A stretch of DNA of 64,000 nucleotides from Salinarimonas soli (GCF_008386575.1 NZ_VUOA01000034.1:124001-188000), one strand, 5' to 3'. Positions 17,145-25,131 are shown, numbered from the stretch's first letter. Made by a program: numbers and translations. Notes: generated from the sequence alone by a model not told the origin.

Positions 17145-18456
17145 GTTTCCACCCGAGCAGGCCGCCTGGCCGGAAGACCAGGAAGACGATGAGAGCGGCA
17201 TAGACCGCGATGTCGCGCCCCTCGATCGGCATCGTGGCCGACCATGCCACCTCGAAGATGCCGATGGCGAGCCCGCCGAGCAACGCTCCCGGGATCGAGC
17301 CGATGCCGCCCAGCACCGCGCCCACGAGCGCCTTCAACCCGAGCTGGAAGCCGCCCGCGAAGCCGAGCGAGCCATATTGCACTACGGTGAGGAAGCCTGC
17401 GAGGCCCGCGAGCGCGCTCGCGAGCGCGAGCGTCCGGTTGAGGAGGCGCCCGCCGTCGATGCCGAACAGGGCGGCGGCACCCGGATCGTCCGCGTAGGCG
17501 CGCCATTGGCGTCCGAAGGCGCTCCCGGTCATGAGGCGCAGGAGGAGCGTCGCGGCCAGGAGCCCGATGCCGCCGGTGAAGAGCGACATCGGCGTGACGG
17601 TGACCACGAACGAGCCGGCGCGGGCAAGCGGCATCGTCTCGTTGAACACGGGCGGCACCCAGACCTCGATCGGGCCGCGCACGAGGCGCAGATATTCCAT
17701 AAGAGCGATGGAGAGCCCCACCGTCGCGATCAGGGCCGCCCGGCTGCTCCTCACCCAGCCGATGGCGACGCCCGTGCCCACGAGCCCGTGCAGCCCCGCG
17801 GCGAAGACCGCGAGAACGAGGCCGAGCCCTAAGCCCGCCAGCAGGTCGGCGGTGCCGAGCGCCGTCATGATCGCGACGCCGCTCGTGGTGGCCGCGGCGC
17901 CCACCGCCGCGAGCTCGCCGAAGGCGAGGTTGATGCGCCCCACGAGCCCGAACACCATGGCGTAGGCGCCGGCCAGAAGCCCGAAGGTGGCGATCTTCGG
18001 CAGGCCCGCCACCGCCTGCTGGAGGGCGTAGGCGAGGGCGGGCGGGAGCTCGACGAGACCCGCCGCCCCCTCGCCGAGCCCCGGATCGGCGGCGAGCGCC
18101 TCAGGCGATCCGAGATAGAAGCGGCGCAGGAAATAGACCGTGGCCGGCGCCACTATGCCGGTCTCGGTGGTGACGCCGATGAGCTCCGATTTCGAGGGGT
18201 CGAGCCCGGAGGCCGCGAACAGGCAATAGGCGAACCGGTCGCGAGGCGCCCCTGTGGCGGGCACCACCTCGTAGTCGATGCGGATCTCGCGCGGCCGGGT
18301 GCCGGGGGCGATGCGCTGCACGCCGATGCGGCCGCCGTCCGGGTTCAGCGCCGGCAGGGCCTGGCGGCACACGCGCGCCTGCTCGGCATCCACCGACGCC
18401 TGACAGGCGGCAAGCCCCAGGAGCAGGGCGAGGAGCAGCATCCGAAGCGCGATCAC
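17122..18456 (-). CDS. Orphan LivH/UrtB-type ABC permease with N-terminal lipoprotein-like region
   Basis: 444 aa. Residues from about 155 on form a branched-chain-amino-acid (LivH) permease: FGLLAGAYAMVFGLVGRINLAFGE, then IATVGLSIALMEYLRLVRG, RAYADDPGAAALFGID and KALVGAVLGGIGSIPGALLGG are all typical. Unusually the first 150 residues are not membrane: they begin with a lipobox-like LLGLAAC (Cys18) and then an extracytoplasmic stretch with Cys in VCRQAL and YCLFAAS. No ATPase, second permease or binding protein is adjacent. The 23-bp overlap with threonine dehydratase suggests joint expression and hints at an amino-acid-related substrate (inference). Confidence 0.8.
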   Translation of the reverse strand: MIALRMLLLALLLGLAACQASVDAEQARVCRQALPALNPDGGRIGVQRIAPGTRPREIRIDYEVVPATGAPRDRFAYCLFAASGLDPSKSELIGVTTETGIVAPATVYFLRRFYLGSPEALAADPGLGEGAAGLVELPPALAYALQQAVAGLPKIATFGLLAGAYAMVFGLVGRINLAFGELAAVGAAATTSGVAIMTALGTADLLAGLGLGLVLAVFAAGLHGLVGTGVAIGWVRSSRAALIATVGLSIALMEYLRLVRGPIEVWVPPVFNETMPLARAGSFVVTVTPMSLFTGGIGLLAATLLLRLMTGSAFGRQWRAYADDPGAAALFGIDGGRLLNRTLALASALAGLAGFLTVVQYGSLGFAGGFQLGLKALVGAVLGGIGSIPGALLGGLAIGIFEVAWSATMPIEGRDIAVYAALIVFLVFRPGGLLGWKHGNPRQV

Positions 18457-18523
18457 GGGGAGAGGTTTGGCCGAGCGGGCAGGGGATGTCGAGAGGGCGC
18501 GCCCTCGCGGGAGCGCGATCGGG

Positions 18524-19297
18524 TCAGTTCCCGAACTGCTCGCGCAGGATCCGCTCGTCGAGGCTGTGGCCCGGATCGTGGAGCAGGAAGAGATCCACCG
18601 TGCGGTCCATGCAGATCTCGACCCGGGTCACCTTGCGGAATTCCGTGTGGTCGGCGACGGCGCTGACCGGGCGCAGCGACGGTTCGGAGACCTGGATGGC
18701 GACGCGGGCATAGTCGGGCAGGAGCGCGCCGCGCCAGCGCCGGGGGCGGAAGGCGGAGATCGGCGTCAGGGCGAGCAGCGAGGCGCTCAAGGGAAGGATC
18801 GGCCCGCCGACCGAGAAGTTGTAGGCCGTCGAGCCTGCCGGGGTGGCGATGAGGACGCCGTCGGCGATGAGCTCGCTCAGCCGCTCCTGGCCGTCGACCG
18901 AGACCGAGAGCTTCGCCGCCTGGTGGGTCTGGCGCAGCATCGACACCTCGTTGATGGCGTGCGCCCGGTGCGTCTCGCCCGCGAGGTCGTGCGCCACCAT
19001 GAGCAGCGGGTGCACGACGCTGCGCTGCGCCTCCGCGAGCCGCGCCGGCAGGTCCTCCGCCTGGAAGTCGTTCATGAGGAAGCCGACGGAGCCGCGGTTC
19101 ATGCCGTAGATCGGCTTCGGCGTGCCCAGGAAGCGGTGGAGCGTCTGCAGCATCAGCCCGTCGCCGCCGAGCGCCACCACCACGTCCGCCTCCTCGGGCG
19201 GCACGTTCGCGTAGCGGCGCGAGAACGCATGGAGGGCGGCCTGCGCCTCCGGCGTCGGGCTCGCGACGAAGGCGATGCTCTTGTAGGCTGTCGTCAT
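18524..19297 (-). CDS. nadK: NAD kinase
   Basis: The 257-aa enzyme phosphorylates NAD+ to NADP+ with ATP (EC 2.7.1.23). It shows the GGDG motif (VALGGDGLMLQTLH, residues 42-55), MNRGSVGFLMND, the NE/D motif in HAINEVSM (Asn116, Glu117) and the glycine-rich TPAGSTAYNFSVGGPILP. ATG at 19297 starts MTTAYKSIAFVAS, the usual alphaproteobacterial N-terminus; the longer in-frame ORF upstream to 19459 runs through a palindrome and is rejected. It is followed on the same strand by the LivH-type gene with a 67-bp gap. Confidence 0.94.
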   Translation of the reverse strand: MTTAYKSIAFVASPTPEAQAALHAFSRRYANVPPEEADVVVALGGDGLMLQTLHRFLGTPKPIYGMNRGSVGFLMNDFQAEDLPARLAEAQRSVVHPLLMVAHDLAGETHRAHAINEVSMLRQTHQAAKLSVSVDGQERLSELIADGVLIATPAGSTAYNFSVGGPILPLSASLLALTPISAFRPRRWRGALLPDYARVAIQVSEPSLRPVSAVADHTEFRKVTRVEICMDRTVDLFLLHDPGHSLDERILREQFGN

Positions 19298-19458
19298 CGG
19301 CGGCGCGCCCTCGACCGTTCCGCCCCGGCCGCATGGACGCGCGGCCGACGGCTCTTCGAGGACAGGCATAGCATGGAGCGGGCGCCCACCGTCTACACGA
19401 CGTTCTGGGCGGGCTTGTATCCCGAATCCGGCCAAGCGCCGACGGTCCCAAGCCGCCA

Positions 19459-19498
19459 CCCTCCGGTGACGGGGATGATCCTCCCCGTCACCGGAGGG
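19459..19498 (-). terminator. Long perfect hairpin between MBL hydrolase and nadK
   Basis: Arms CCCTCCGGTGACGGGG (19459-19474) and the exact complement (19483-19498) enclose an 8-nt loop. It lies 37 bp beyond the stop of the MBL-fold gene on the minus strand, where a terminator is expected. There is no T-run on either side, so it would be a U-less terminator or an intergenic repeat. Confidence 0.6.
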
Positions 19499-19535
19499 GC
19501 AGGGCAGGGCGCCGAGACCCTGCCCCCGGTGGCAC

Positions 19536-20516
19536 TCAGAGCGCGACCGACCACTGGACCGGCACGAACTCGTAGCTGCTGCCGGACTTCGCGATGTGAC
19601 CCGTGGCGGGGAAGGGCGCGTGATAGAACGAGACCTGCATCCGCTCGCTCGCCGCCATCTCGAGCATCCGGCGCCGGGTGGCGCGGGCCTCGTCGGCGTT
19701 CATGTCGAACACGGCCGACCAATCGGGGTTGCGCACGAACAGAGCCGGGTGGTTCGTCGTGTCCGACATCACCATGAGGCGCCCGTTGCCCGACTGGATC
19801 GCGAAGGCCGTGTGGCCCGGCGTGTGCCCCGGCGCCGCGACGGCGGTGACGCCCGGGACGACCTCGCGGCCAGCCTCGTACTGCTTCACGTCCTTGGCGA
19901 TCGGCGCGAAGACCCGGCGCACGCCCTGGAAGGCGCCGCGCATGGCCTCGGGGGCCTGGCTCATCCGCTCGTCGCTCATCCAGAACGCCCACTCGGCCGA
20001 CGGCACCATCACCTCGGCCTTCGGGAACACGGCGTTGCCGTCCTTGGTCCGCATGCCGTTGATGTGGTCGCCGTGGAAGTGGCTGATCACCACCGTGTCG
20101 ACGTTGGCCGGGTCGAAGCCGGCGGCGCGGAAGTTCGCCATCCAGCGGCCGGCGGTCGGCGGGGCCATGTCGCCGTTGCCGGTGTCGATCAGGGTCGTTC
20201 GGCCCCCTGAGCGCAGCACGAGGGTGGTGAAGGGGATCGGCAGGGTCTCCGTGGGGAGGAAGCGCTCCTGCATCGCCTTCTGGACGTCGCCCAGCTCGGC
20301 GTTGCGGACGAAGCCCTCCAGAGGCCGGCTCGCGAAGCCGTCGTGGATCGCGGTCACCTCGATGTCGCCGACCTTGTAGCGGTAGAAGCCCGGCGCCTGG
20401 CCGGCTCCGGACGCCTGCGGAGCGGCGGTGGAGGCCTGCTGGGCCATGGCGGGGGCTCCTGCGGTGAGCGCGACGGCCGGAGCGGCGGCCAGGATCGTGC
20501 GGCGGTTGATGGTCAT
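19536..20516 (-). CDS. Exported MBL-fold metallo-hydrolase
   Basis: 326 aa. An N-terminal export signal contains NRRTILAAAPAVALTAG (residues 4-20), which has a twin-arginine and ends near AMAQ, so Tat export is likely. The beta-lactamase-fold metal site is HFHGDH (His146, His148, Asp150, His151), followed by PGHTPGHTAF (about 225-234) and an Asp in MSDTTNH. The domain layout is like AHL-lactonase/AttM-type hydrolases, but the substrate cannot be inferred. A second, shorter MBL hydrolase at 47762-48640 shows the same family layout without a signal. Confidence 0.88.
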   Translation of the reverse strand: MTINRRTILAAAPAVALTAGAPAMAQQASTAAPQASGAGQAPGFYRYKVGDIEVTAIHDGFASRPLEGFVRNAELGDVQKAMQERFLPTETLPIPFTTLVLRSGGRTTLIDTGNGDMAPPTAGRWMANFRAAGFDPANVDTVVISHFHGDHINGMRTKDGNAVFPKAEVMVPSAEWAFWMSDERMSQAPEAMRGAFQGVRRVFAPIAKDVKQYEAGREVVPGVTAVAAPGHTPGHTAFAIQSGNGRLMVMSDTTNHPALFVRNPDWSAVFDMNADEARATRRRMLEMAASERMQVSFYHAPFPATGHIAKSGSSYEFVPVQWSVAL

Positions 20517-20633
20517 TCGGGTCCTCGTGATGGCGGATGCTGCCGCAGCCCAGCTAGGGCGCGGGCCGCCGCCATCAATGCGGGGCCCCGGGCCGCGATC
20601 CTCACAAGCGCGTGATGAGCGCCGCCCCGCGCC

Positions 20634-22049
20634 TCACGTCCCGCGCGGCCGGTCGATGAAGCTCCAGGGATGGGCCTCCTCGAAGGCGCGGGCGGCGCGC
20701 AGGACGAGATCCTCGCGCATCATCGGGCCGACGATCTGAAGACCTACCGGCAGGCCTCCTGCGGTCAAGCCGCAGGGAACGCTCGCCGCGGGCTGGAGAC
20801 TCAGGTTGAACGGGTAGGAATAGGGCGACCAGCCGATCCAGTCATCGCCGAAGCGCCCGTCCGGCGGCGTGTCATGGCCGGTCTCGAAGGCGGGGGTCGC
20901 GAGGGTCGGGGTGAGGAGGAGGTCGTAGCGCTCGTGGAAGCGCGCCATGGCGGCATGGAGCGGGCCGCGGGCGTTGAGCGCCATCGCGAAGTCCGCCCCC
21001 GTCACCTCGCGGCCCCGCAGGGCAGCCCGGACGAAGCCCGGATCCATCTCCCCCCAGCGGTCCTCAGGGATCGTGCGCAGGGCCGCCCACGCGCCCGTCC
21101 ACCAAAGCGGATTGAGGATGCCAGTGGGATCGGCGAAGCCGGGATCGGCCTCCTCGACATGGGCGCCGAGCGCCTCGAACCGCCGCGCGGCGGCGGCCGT
21201 GAGGGCTTCCACCTCGGGGTCGAGGCGCTCCACGTAGCCGAGCCGCGGGCTCCAGGCGACGCGCAGCCCGCGGATGCCGCTCTCCAGGCCCTCCAGGAGA
21301 TCGGGGAGGGGGGCATGGGAGGCCGTGATGTCGCGCGGGTCGGGGCCGGCGAGAATCTGCACCATTACGGCGGCATCGCGCACCGTCCGGCTCAAAGGGC
21401 CCAGATGCGACACGGCCGCGAAGGCGGAGGGCGGATAGGCCGGGACACGGCCGAAGCTCGGCTTGATGCCGAACACGCCGCAGAACGAGGCCGGGATACG
21501 GATCGAGCCCGCGCCGTCGGTGCCCAGATGAACGACGCCGAGATTGAGGGCCGCGGCTGCCGCGGCGCCCGCCGACGAGCCCCCCGTCGTGACGCTCGTG
21601 TTCCAGGGGTTGCGGGTGATCCCCGTGAGGGGGCTGTCGCCGATGCCCTTCCAGCCGAATTCCGGCATCGTGGTCTTGCCGAGCGGGACCGCCCCCGCTG
21701 CGAGCAGCCGCTCGACCGCCGGCGCGCTCTCGCCCGCGGGGGTCTCAGGGGCCGTGCGGCTGCCCCGGCGCATGGGGTGACCGGCCCACAGCACGTTGTC
21801 CTTGATCGTGACGGGAACGCCGTCGAGCGCCGAGAGCGGCTCCCCCCGGGCCCAGCGGGCGGCCGAAGCCTCCGCGGCCCGCACCGCGCCGGCCCGGTCG
21901 ACGATGATGAAGGCGTTGAGGACCGGCTCCAACGCCTCGATGCGGCGGATGAGGGCCGACGTGACCTCCACGGGAGAGAGCTCCCGGAGGCGGTAAGCGG
22001 TGCGAAGAGCGGTCCCGTCGAGAAGCGTTGGATCGGTCACGGCGTCCAT
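20634..22049 (-). CDS. Amidase signature family enzyme
   Basis: 471 aa with the Ser-cisSer-Lys triad of the amidase signature family: Lys83 in VTIKDN, cis-Ser158 in TTGGSSAGAA and nucleophile Ser182 in GAGSIRIPAS (spacing of 24 as in the family). The fold block FGIKPSFGRVP follows. No GatB or GatC gene is nearby, and the middle region differs from GatA, so a stand-alone amidase acting on small amides is more likely than a tRNA amidotransferase subunit. Cytoplasmic. Substrate unknown. Confidence 0.88.
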   Translation of the reverse strand: MDAVTDPTLLDGTALRTAYRLRELSPVEVTSALIRRIEALEPVLNAFIIVDRAGAVRAAEASAARWARGEPLSALDGVPVTIKDNVLWAGHPMRRGSRTAPETPAGESAPAVERLLAAGAVPLGKTTMPEFGWKGIGDSPLTGITRNPWNTSVTTGGSSAGAAAAAALNLGVVHLGTDGAGSIRIPASFCGVFGIKPSFGRVPAYPPSAFAAVSHLGPLSRTVRDAAVMVQILAGPDPRDITASHAPLPDLLEGLESGIRGLRVAWSPRLGYVERLDPEVEALTAAAARRFEALGAHVEEADPGFADPTGILNPLWWTGAWAALRTIPEDRWGEMDPGFVRAALRGREVTGADFAMALNARGPLHAAMARFHERYDLLLTPTLATPAFETGHDTPPDGRFGDDWIGWSPYSYPFNLSLQPAASVPCGLTAGGLPVGLQIVGPMMREDLVLRAARAFEEAHPWSFIDRPRGT

Positions 22050-22113
22050 CCTGGCGGTGCGGATGGCGCCGATCCTAGACCGTTTTCAGGCGCAGGCGAC
22101 ACGTCCGTCTGCG

Positions 22114-22305
22114 CTAGCCGACCTCGCGGCCGTCGAGCCGGCGCACGAGGCTCGCAAGTTGGCCCGGAAGGGGCTCCTGGACGACGGGGGCATAGACGGT
22201 CTTCAGGTCGCGCCCGACGCGGTCCAGCAATGCGGACTCGGGGGTACGCTCGCGCCGGTGCGCGTCCCTCGGAGCGGGATCGAAATTCCTTTGAAAAATC
22301 CGCAT
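22114..22305 (-). CDS. nepR: NepR-family anti-sigma factor (orphan)
   Basis: 63 aa. The core LLDRVGRDLKTVYAPVVQEP followed by LPGQLASLVRRLD matches the two-helix NepR signature (consensus like LLDxIGRQLRxVYDxVVxEPVPDRFLxLLxxLD). NepR sequesters the ECF sigma factor EcfG and is bound by PhyR under stress, controlling the alphaproteobacterial general stress response. AGGTGA is placed 6 nt before the ATG at 22305. No phyR, ecfG or histidine kinase is adjacent, so this is a stand-alone copy. Downstream amidase is on the same strand 64 bp away. Family call rests on motif recognition over a short protein. Confidence 0.75.
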   Translation of the reverse strand: MRIFQRNFDPAPRDAHRRERTPESALLDRVGRDLKTVYAPVVQEPLPGQLASLVRRLDGREVG

Positions 22306-22463
22306 CGCTTCACCTGAACATGCGGGTCTCGGCGGCGTGGAGCCGGACCCGTCTCGCGTGGATGGCCTCGTGGGAACAACGGGGTGTGAGTCCCAAGGTT
22401 TCAGCGTGACGGCGACAATCTGAAGCGGTCTCGCCCCCGCCCGCGTGGGGAGCTGCACACAGC

Positions 22464-22489
22464 AAAACGGCGCCCGCTGGGGCGCCGTT
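22464..22489 (-). terminator. Rho-independent terminator on the minus strand
   Basis: Perfect stem AACGGCGCC/GGCGCCGTT (22466-22474 and 22481-22489) with a 6-nt loop; read on the minus strand it ends in TTTT. It sits 22 bp beyond the stop of the 44-aa ORF at 22512-22646 and supports that gene. Confidence 0.8.
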
Positions 22490-22511
22490 CGCGTGCGTCG
22501 AGAGGTGGATT

Positions 22512-22646
22512 TCAGAGCGATCCGAGCAGGACCATGAGGCTCGAGACAGCGAGGGTCGACGTGATGAAACCGATCGAAGCCTTGGCGAACGACATGGGCT
22601 CAACGCGCGCGGCCGTGTCGTCGGAAGTCGTTTCAAGAATGTGCAT
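22512..22646 (-). CDS. Small single-pass membrane protein
   Basis: 44 aa: a polar N-terminus (MHILETTSDDTAARVEP) followed by one predicted membrane helix (about residues 22-42, GFITSTLAVSSLMVLLGSL). No named family. The Shine-Dalgarno is weak, but an intrinsic terminator follows at 22464-22489 in the right direction, which is the main support. It could alternatively be the tail of a non-coding transcript. Confidence 0.5.
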   Translation of the reverse strand: MHILETTSDDTAARVEPMSFAKASIGFITSTLAVSSLMVLLGSL

Positions 22647-22855
22647 GGGAGATGTCCAGTAGAGAGGTTTGCGAATAAACGGCCTGAAAAAGGGAGAGTT
22701 CCAGCACGAAAAAATGCCAGTGCTCGTATTGCCGTGCGGCCGAGCCATGAGTCCCGAAAAACGTACGTAGAAGCCGGAACTTTTCGCCGCGCCACATTCT
22801 CGCCGTCTCGGCCTTTATGGTGCCGCCCAACGAAACAGCAAGGGAATGCATCGGC

Positions 22856-23236
22856 ATGAAGCGTACGAAATGGCTTGCGGCGGTGGTTGTGCTATCGGCG
22901 GTTCCGACTTGTCTCACGGCGGCGAATGCCTCCGAGACCGCCCGCGCGGCGTCCTCGCGGCAGCATGGGCTCGCCTCCTGGTACGGACCCGGTTTTCACG
23001 GTCGCAAGACGGCTTCGGGCGAGCGCTTCAACGCGGGCTCGCTCACGGCAGCCCATCGGACGCTTCCCTTCGGTACGCGGGTGCGCGTGGTGAACCGCAA
23101 GAACGGCCGCTCGATCGTGGTGAGGATCAACGATCGCGGACCCTATGCGCACGGTCGCATCATCGACCTGTCGCAGGCCTCGGCCCGTGCCATCGGCGCC
23201 AATGGCGTCGTTCAGGTCGCGCTGGTCGCGGAGTAG
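22856..23236 (+). CDS. rlpA: RlpA-like septal-ring protein (double-psi beta-barrel)
   Basis: 126 aa with a signal peptide ([20 protein letters not shown], cleaved near ANA, about residue 25). The mature part is one RlpA/DPBB domain: [21 protein letters not shown] (about 39-58), [16 protein letters not shown] and [19 protein letters not shown], with the catalytic-type His and Asp of lytic transglycosylase RlpA. No SPOR domain follows, so it is the short form. ATG at 22856; the ATG ten bases upstream is out of frame. An intrinsic terminator follows at 23291-23311. Confidence 0.88.
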   Translation: MKRTKWLAAVVVLSAVPTCLTAANASETARAASSRQHGLASWYGPGFHGRKTASGERFNAGSLTAAHRTLPFGTRVRVVNRKNGRSIVVRINDRGPYAHGRIIDLSQASARAIGANGVVQVALVAE

Positions 23237-23290
23237 GAGGGCCCGGCCGGGGAGGGGTCTGTGTTGCCCGAATGCATCGGCTAAAAAAAT

Positions 23291-23311
23291 GGGCAGCCAT
23301 GCTGCCCTTTT
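23291..23311 (+). terminator. Rho-independent terminator after rlpA
   Basis: GGGCAGC-CAT-GCTGCCC (23291-23307) followed by TTTT, with an A-tract before it, so it could work in both directions. Confidence 0.85.
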
Positions 23312-23314
23312 GAT

Positions 23315-23342
23315 CTTGCCTCAGGAGAGGGCATTTCATATT
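23315..23342 (+). promoter_or_regulatory. Predicted sigma-70-type promoter of the sRNA
   Basis: CTTGCC (23315-23320) and CATATT (23337-23342) are separated by 16 bp, close to the alphaproteobacterial housekeeping consensus CTTGAC/CTATAT. The start of transcription would fall near 23346-23349, just at the first stem of the RNA. Confidence 0.5.
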
Positions 23343-23345
23343 TTT

Positions 23346-23438
23346 GCATTGCAGCAACGCGATGGCGTCGCGAGGCTGTATGCCCTCCTTGGGCGTTTCC
23401 TCCCTAGACTTGGGCCGCACATCAGTGCGGCCTTTTTT
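23346..23438 (+). ncRNA. MmgR/suhB-like (alpha-r8) small regulatory RNA
   Basis: A compact stand-alone structured transcript of about 93 nt. Stem 1 pairs GCAT-GCAGC (23346-23355, one bulged T) with GCTGTATGC (23375-23383) and contains an inner CGCGA/TCGCG hairpin. A single-stranded stretch follows containing TTTCCTCCCT (23397-23406), the conserved exposed motif of the MmgR/suhB family, then the intrinsic terminator GGCCGCAC-ATCA-GTGCGGCC plus six T (23413-23438). In Sinorhizobium MmgR limits polyhydroxybutyrate accumulation; the C/U-rich loop is thought to mask Shine-Dalgarno sequences. Family assignment is from memory of the motif and architecture. Confidence 0.75.
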
Positions 23439-23598
23439 CTTGGTGCGGAGGCTAGCCATTCCGGCGACGCAACGTCAACGGCTCCGAGTGGGAAAATCGC
23501 CGATTTTCGCGGCTGGAACATGCGACTATCGTCGGATCGGTGACGATTGCGCACCTTTCCTGACCGTTCGGCCGAGAATGCGCGCCAGGGCTGCGCTC

Positions 23599-23733
23599 TC
23601 AGGGGCCGAATACGCCCAGCGCCGCGCCGAGCACGACAAGGGCGCTCAACCCCGCGGCGGCGAGGAGCAGGCGGCGCATCGCGGTGCCGGGGCGCCCCTG
23701 CGCGACGTTGTCGTTGGCGGCGCGCAGCGTCAC
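23599..23733 (-). CDS. Possible small membrane protein with RAANDN leader
   Basis: 44 aa from a GTG start: TLRAANDNVAQGRPGT then a hydrophobic helix (RRLLLAAAGLSALVVLGAALGVF). The RAANDN leader is a frequent N-terminal motif of small alphaproteobacterial proteins, which is why I list it. No convincing Shine-Dalgarno was seen and the start is uncertain; it may not be real. Confidence 0.35.
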   Translation of the reverse strand: MTLRAANDNVAQGRPGTAMRRLLLAAAGLSALVVLGAALGVFGP

Positions 23734-23988
23734 GCCCGTCCATCCGAACGGGCTCGGACCCGGAAGGGACTGGACGCCGAAATGCCTGCGTGACGATGCC
23801 GACCCGCGTCTCATCGATGCCGCCCGTGACCTCAAGCGCGCCGTACGCCGCTTCCACCATGGGAGCGACGAGCCATCCTTCGCCGTGTTCCAAAATGCAG
23901 CACGAGCCGCGATGCATTTCAACCCGGGAATCGTCTGGTCGCCGGGTTGTGACCCGCTCATCCGCCGCAGCGCATGGCAGGGCGTGCG

Positions 23989-24360
23989 TCAGGGCAGCTC
24001 GCCCGGCGTCAGCGGCCGGCATCCCGTATAGCCGACGAGGAAGGCGCCCGTGCCAGCCGGCGTCACGGTCGTGGGCGCGCATGCCTGCTTGAGGCCGGTG
24101 CGCAGATGCCGGACGGCCGCAATCACCGCCCGGTCGGCCAAGGGTGCCCCGGCTCCCTGGGTGCAGGCGGCGTAGCGCGCCTCGCTCGCCGGATACGGTA
24201 CGACGAGCACGTCCTTCGCCGTCCCGTCGACGTTCACCAGGAACGCGCTGCCGCAATCGAGCGACACCGGCTGCATCGACGCCGTCCGCGGCCCATAGGT
24301 GGGCGACACGCAGCCCTGCAGCATCACGGCTGCACCCAACACCAGAAGCGAAACCCGCAT
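23989..24360 (-). CDS. Hypothetical lipoprotein
   Basis: 123 aa with a lipoprotein signal (MRVSLLVLGAAVMLQGC; lipobox LQGC, Cys17). The mature part has four more cysteines (LDCGSAF, YAACTQ, KQACAP, YTGCRP), enough for two disulfides in the periplasm. RHLRTGLKQACAP lies near the middle. No named family recognised. It is a single gene between the small 44-aa ORF and tRNA-Thr. Confidence 0.7.
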   Translation of the reverse strand: MRVSLLVLGAAVMLQGCVSPTYGPRTASMQPVSLDCGSAFLVNVDGTAKDVLVVPYPASEARYAACTQGAGAPLADRAVIAAVRHLRTGLKQACAPTTVTPAGTGAFLVGYTGCRPLTPGELP

Positions 24361-24489
24361 CTCGACGCCTCATCAAACCCGGCGCGACCCTAAGCGGACG
24401 GGCGGCGCGTATCAATGGGCGGTTCGACCGAGGCGCGCCGACGGGATCGAGATGCGGCCCGCCCGGGCCTTCGGGCCGTTTGGGGAGGG

Positions 24490-24565
24490 TGGTGCCGGTT
24501 CCCGGAATCGAACCGAGGACCTACCGCTTACAAGGCGGTTGCTCTACCAGCTGAGCTAAACCGGC
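24490..24565 (-). tRNA. tRNA-Thr (anticodon TGT)
   Basis: The minus strand folds as a full cloverleaf: acceptor GCCGGTT/AACCGGC, D-arm AGCTCAGCTGGTAGAGCA, anticodon stem ACCGCCTTGTAAGGCGGT with TGT at its centre, T-arm with GGTTCGATTCC, and encoded CCA at 24490-24492. It reads ACA codons. Confidence 0.95.
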
Positions 24566-24793
24566 TGAACGCCTCATCGGGTTAACAGCACGGGCGCGCG
24601 GGCGCAAGGTTGAGGCGCCGGACGAAGGCGGGAGCCCGTCTTTGTCGGCGTTAACGAAACATATCGAATTTCGTGCATCCCGACGGTTAAGGTGTGGATT
24701 CGCACCGAAACAAAAGCGCGTCTCGGGCATTGTCATGTCAAGAAGCAGGCGGCCCCGCCGGGGCCCCTCACAGACAATCTCGAGGACAAGACG

Positions 24794-25075
24794 GTGACCA
24801 ACAAAACTCGCAGCAAGGGGCTCTGGATGGCCGCGCTCGCGCTGGGTGGATTCGTGGCGATCACGTCCTATCCGACCGCCGAGGCGTCGCCTCCGATCGT
24901 GAAGACCGAGCCGGCCCGTCCGGCGGTTCGGATGATGACCTCCGACCTGATCCAGACCGCCGCGACCGAGACGCGCGCCGCGGCCGAGGACGATGCCGCC
25001 TGCACGAAGGTGCGCAAGCGCCTCTGGGTGGACGGAGAGGGCTGGATCGTGCGGCGGGTTAGCATCTGCCGCTGA
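24794..25075 (+). CDS. Hypothetical small secreted protein
   Basis: 93 aa from GTG at 24794, with GAGGA about 8 nt upstream. A signal peptide is visible (KTRSKGLWMAALALGGFVAI, cleavage near AEA). The short mature part ends CTKVRKRLWVDGEGWIVRR and a second Cys, so one disulfide is possible. A similar basic Cys-terminated tail occurs in small exported proteins of Methylobacterium relatives, but I cannot name the family. An intrinsic terminator follows at 25106-25131. Confidence 0.6.
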   Translation: MTNKTRSKGLWMAALALGGFVAITSYPTAEASPPIVKTEPARPAVRMMTSDLIQTAATETRAAAEDDAACTKVRKRLWVDGEGWIVRRVSICR

Positions 25076-25105
25076 CCGTCCGTCCGACATCAGTGAACCG
25101 TGAGG

Positions 25106-25131
25106 AGCCCCGCCGTCGAGCGGGGCTTTTT
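25106..25131 (+). terminator. Rho-independent terminator
   Basis: AGCCCCG and CGGGGCT arms (25106-25112, 25121-25127) with an 8-nt loop, followed by a T-run to 25131. It closes the small secreted-protein gene. Confidence 0.85.

Noticed and set aside
22373-22402. GGAAC and GGTT pair on the plus strand resembling an EcfG-type promoter near nepR
   Set aside because: The spacer is longer than the usual 16-17 bp and it points away from nepR, so it was not listed.
24582-24607. Possible promoter for tRNA-Thr on the minus strand
   Set aside because: Boxes TTGCGC and TGTTAA are only 14 bp apart, and the alternative spacing gives a poor -10.
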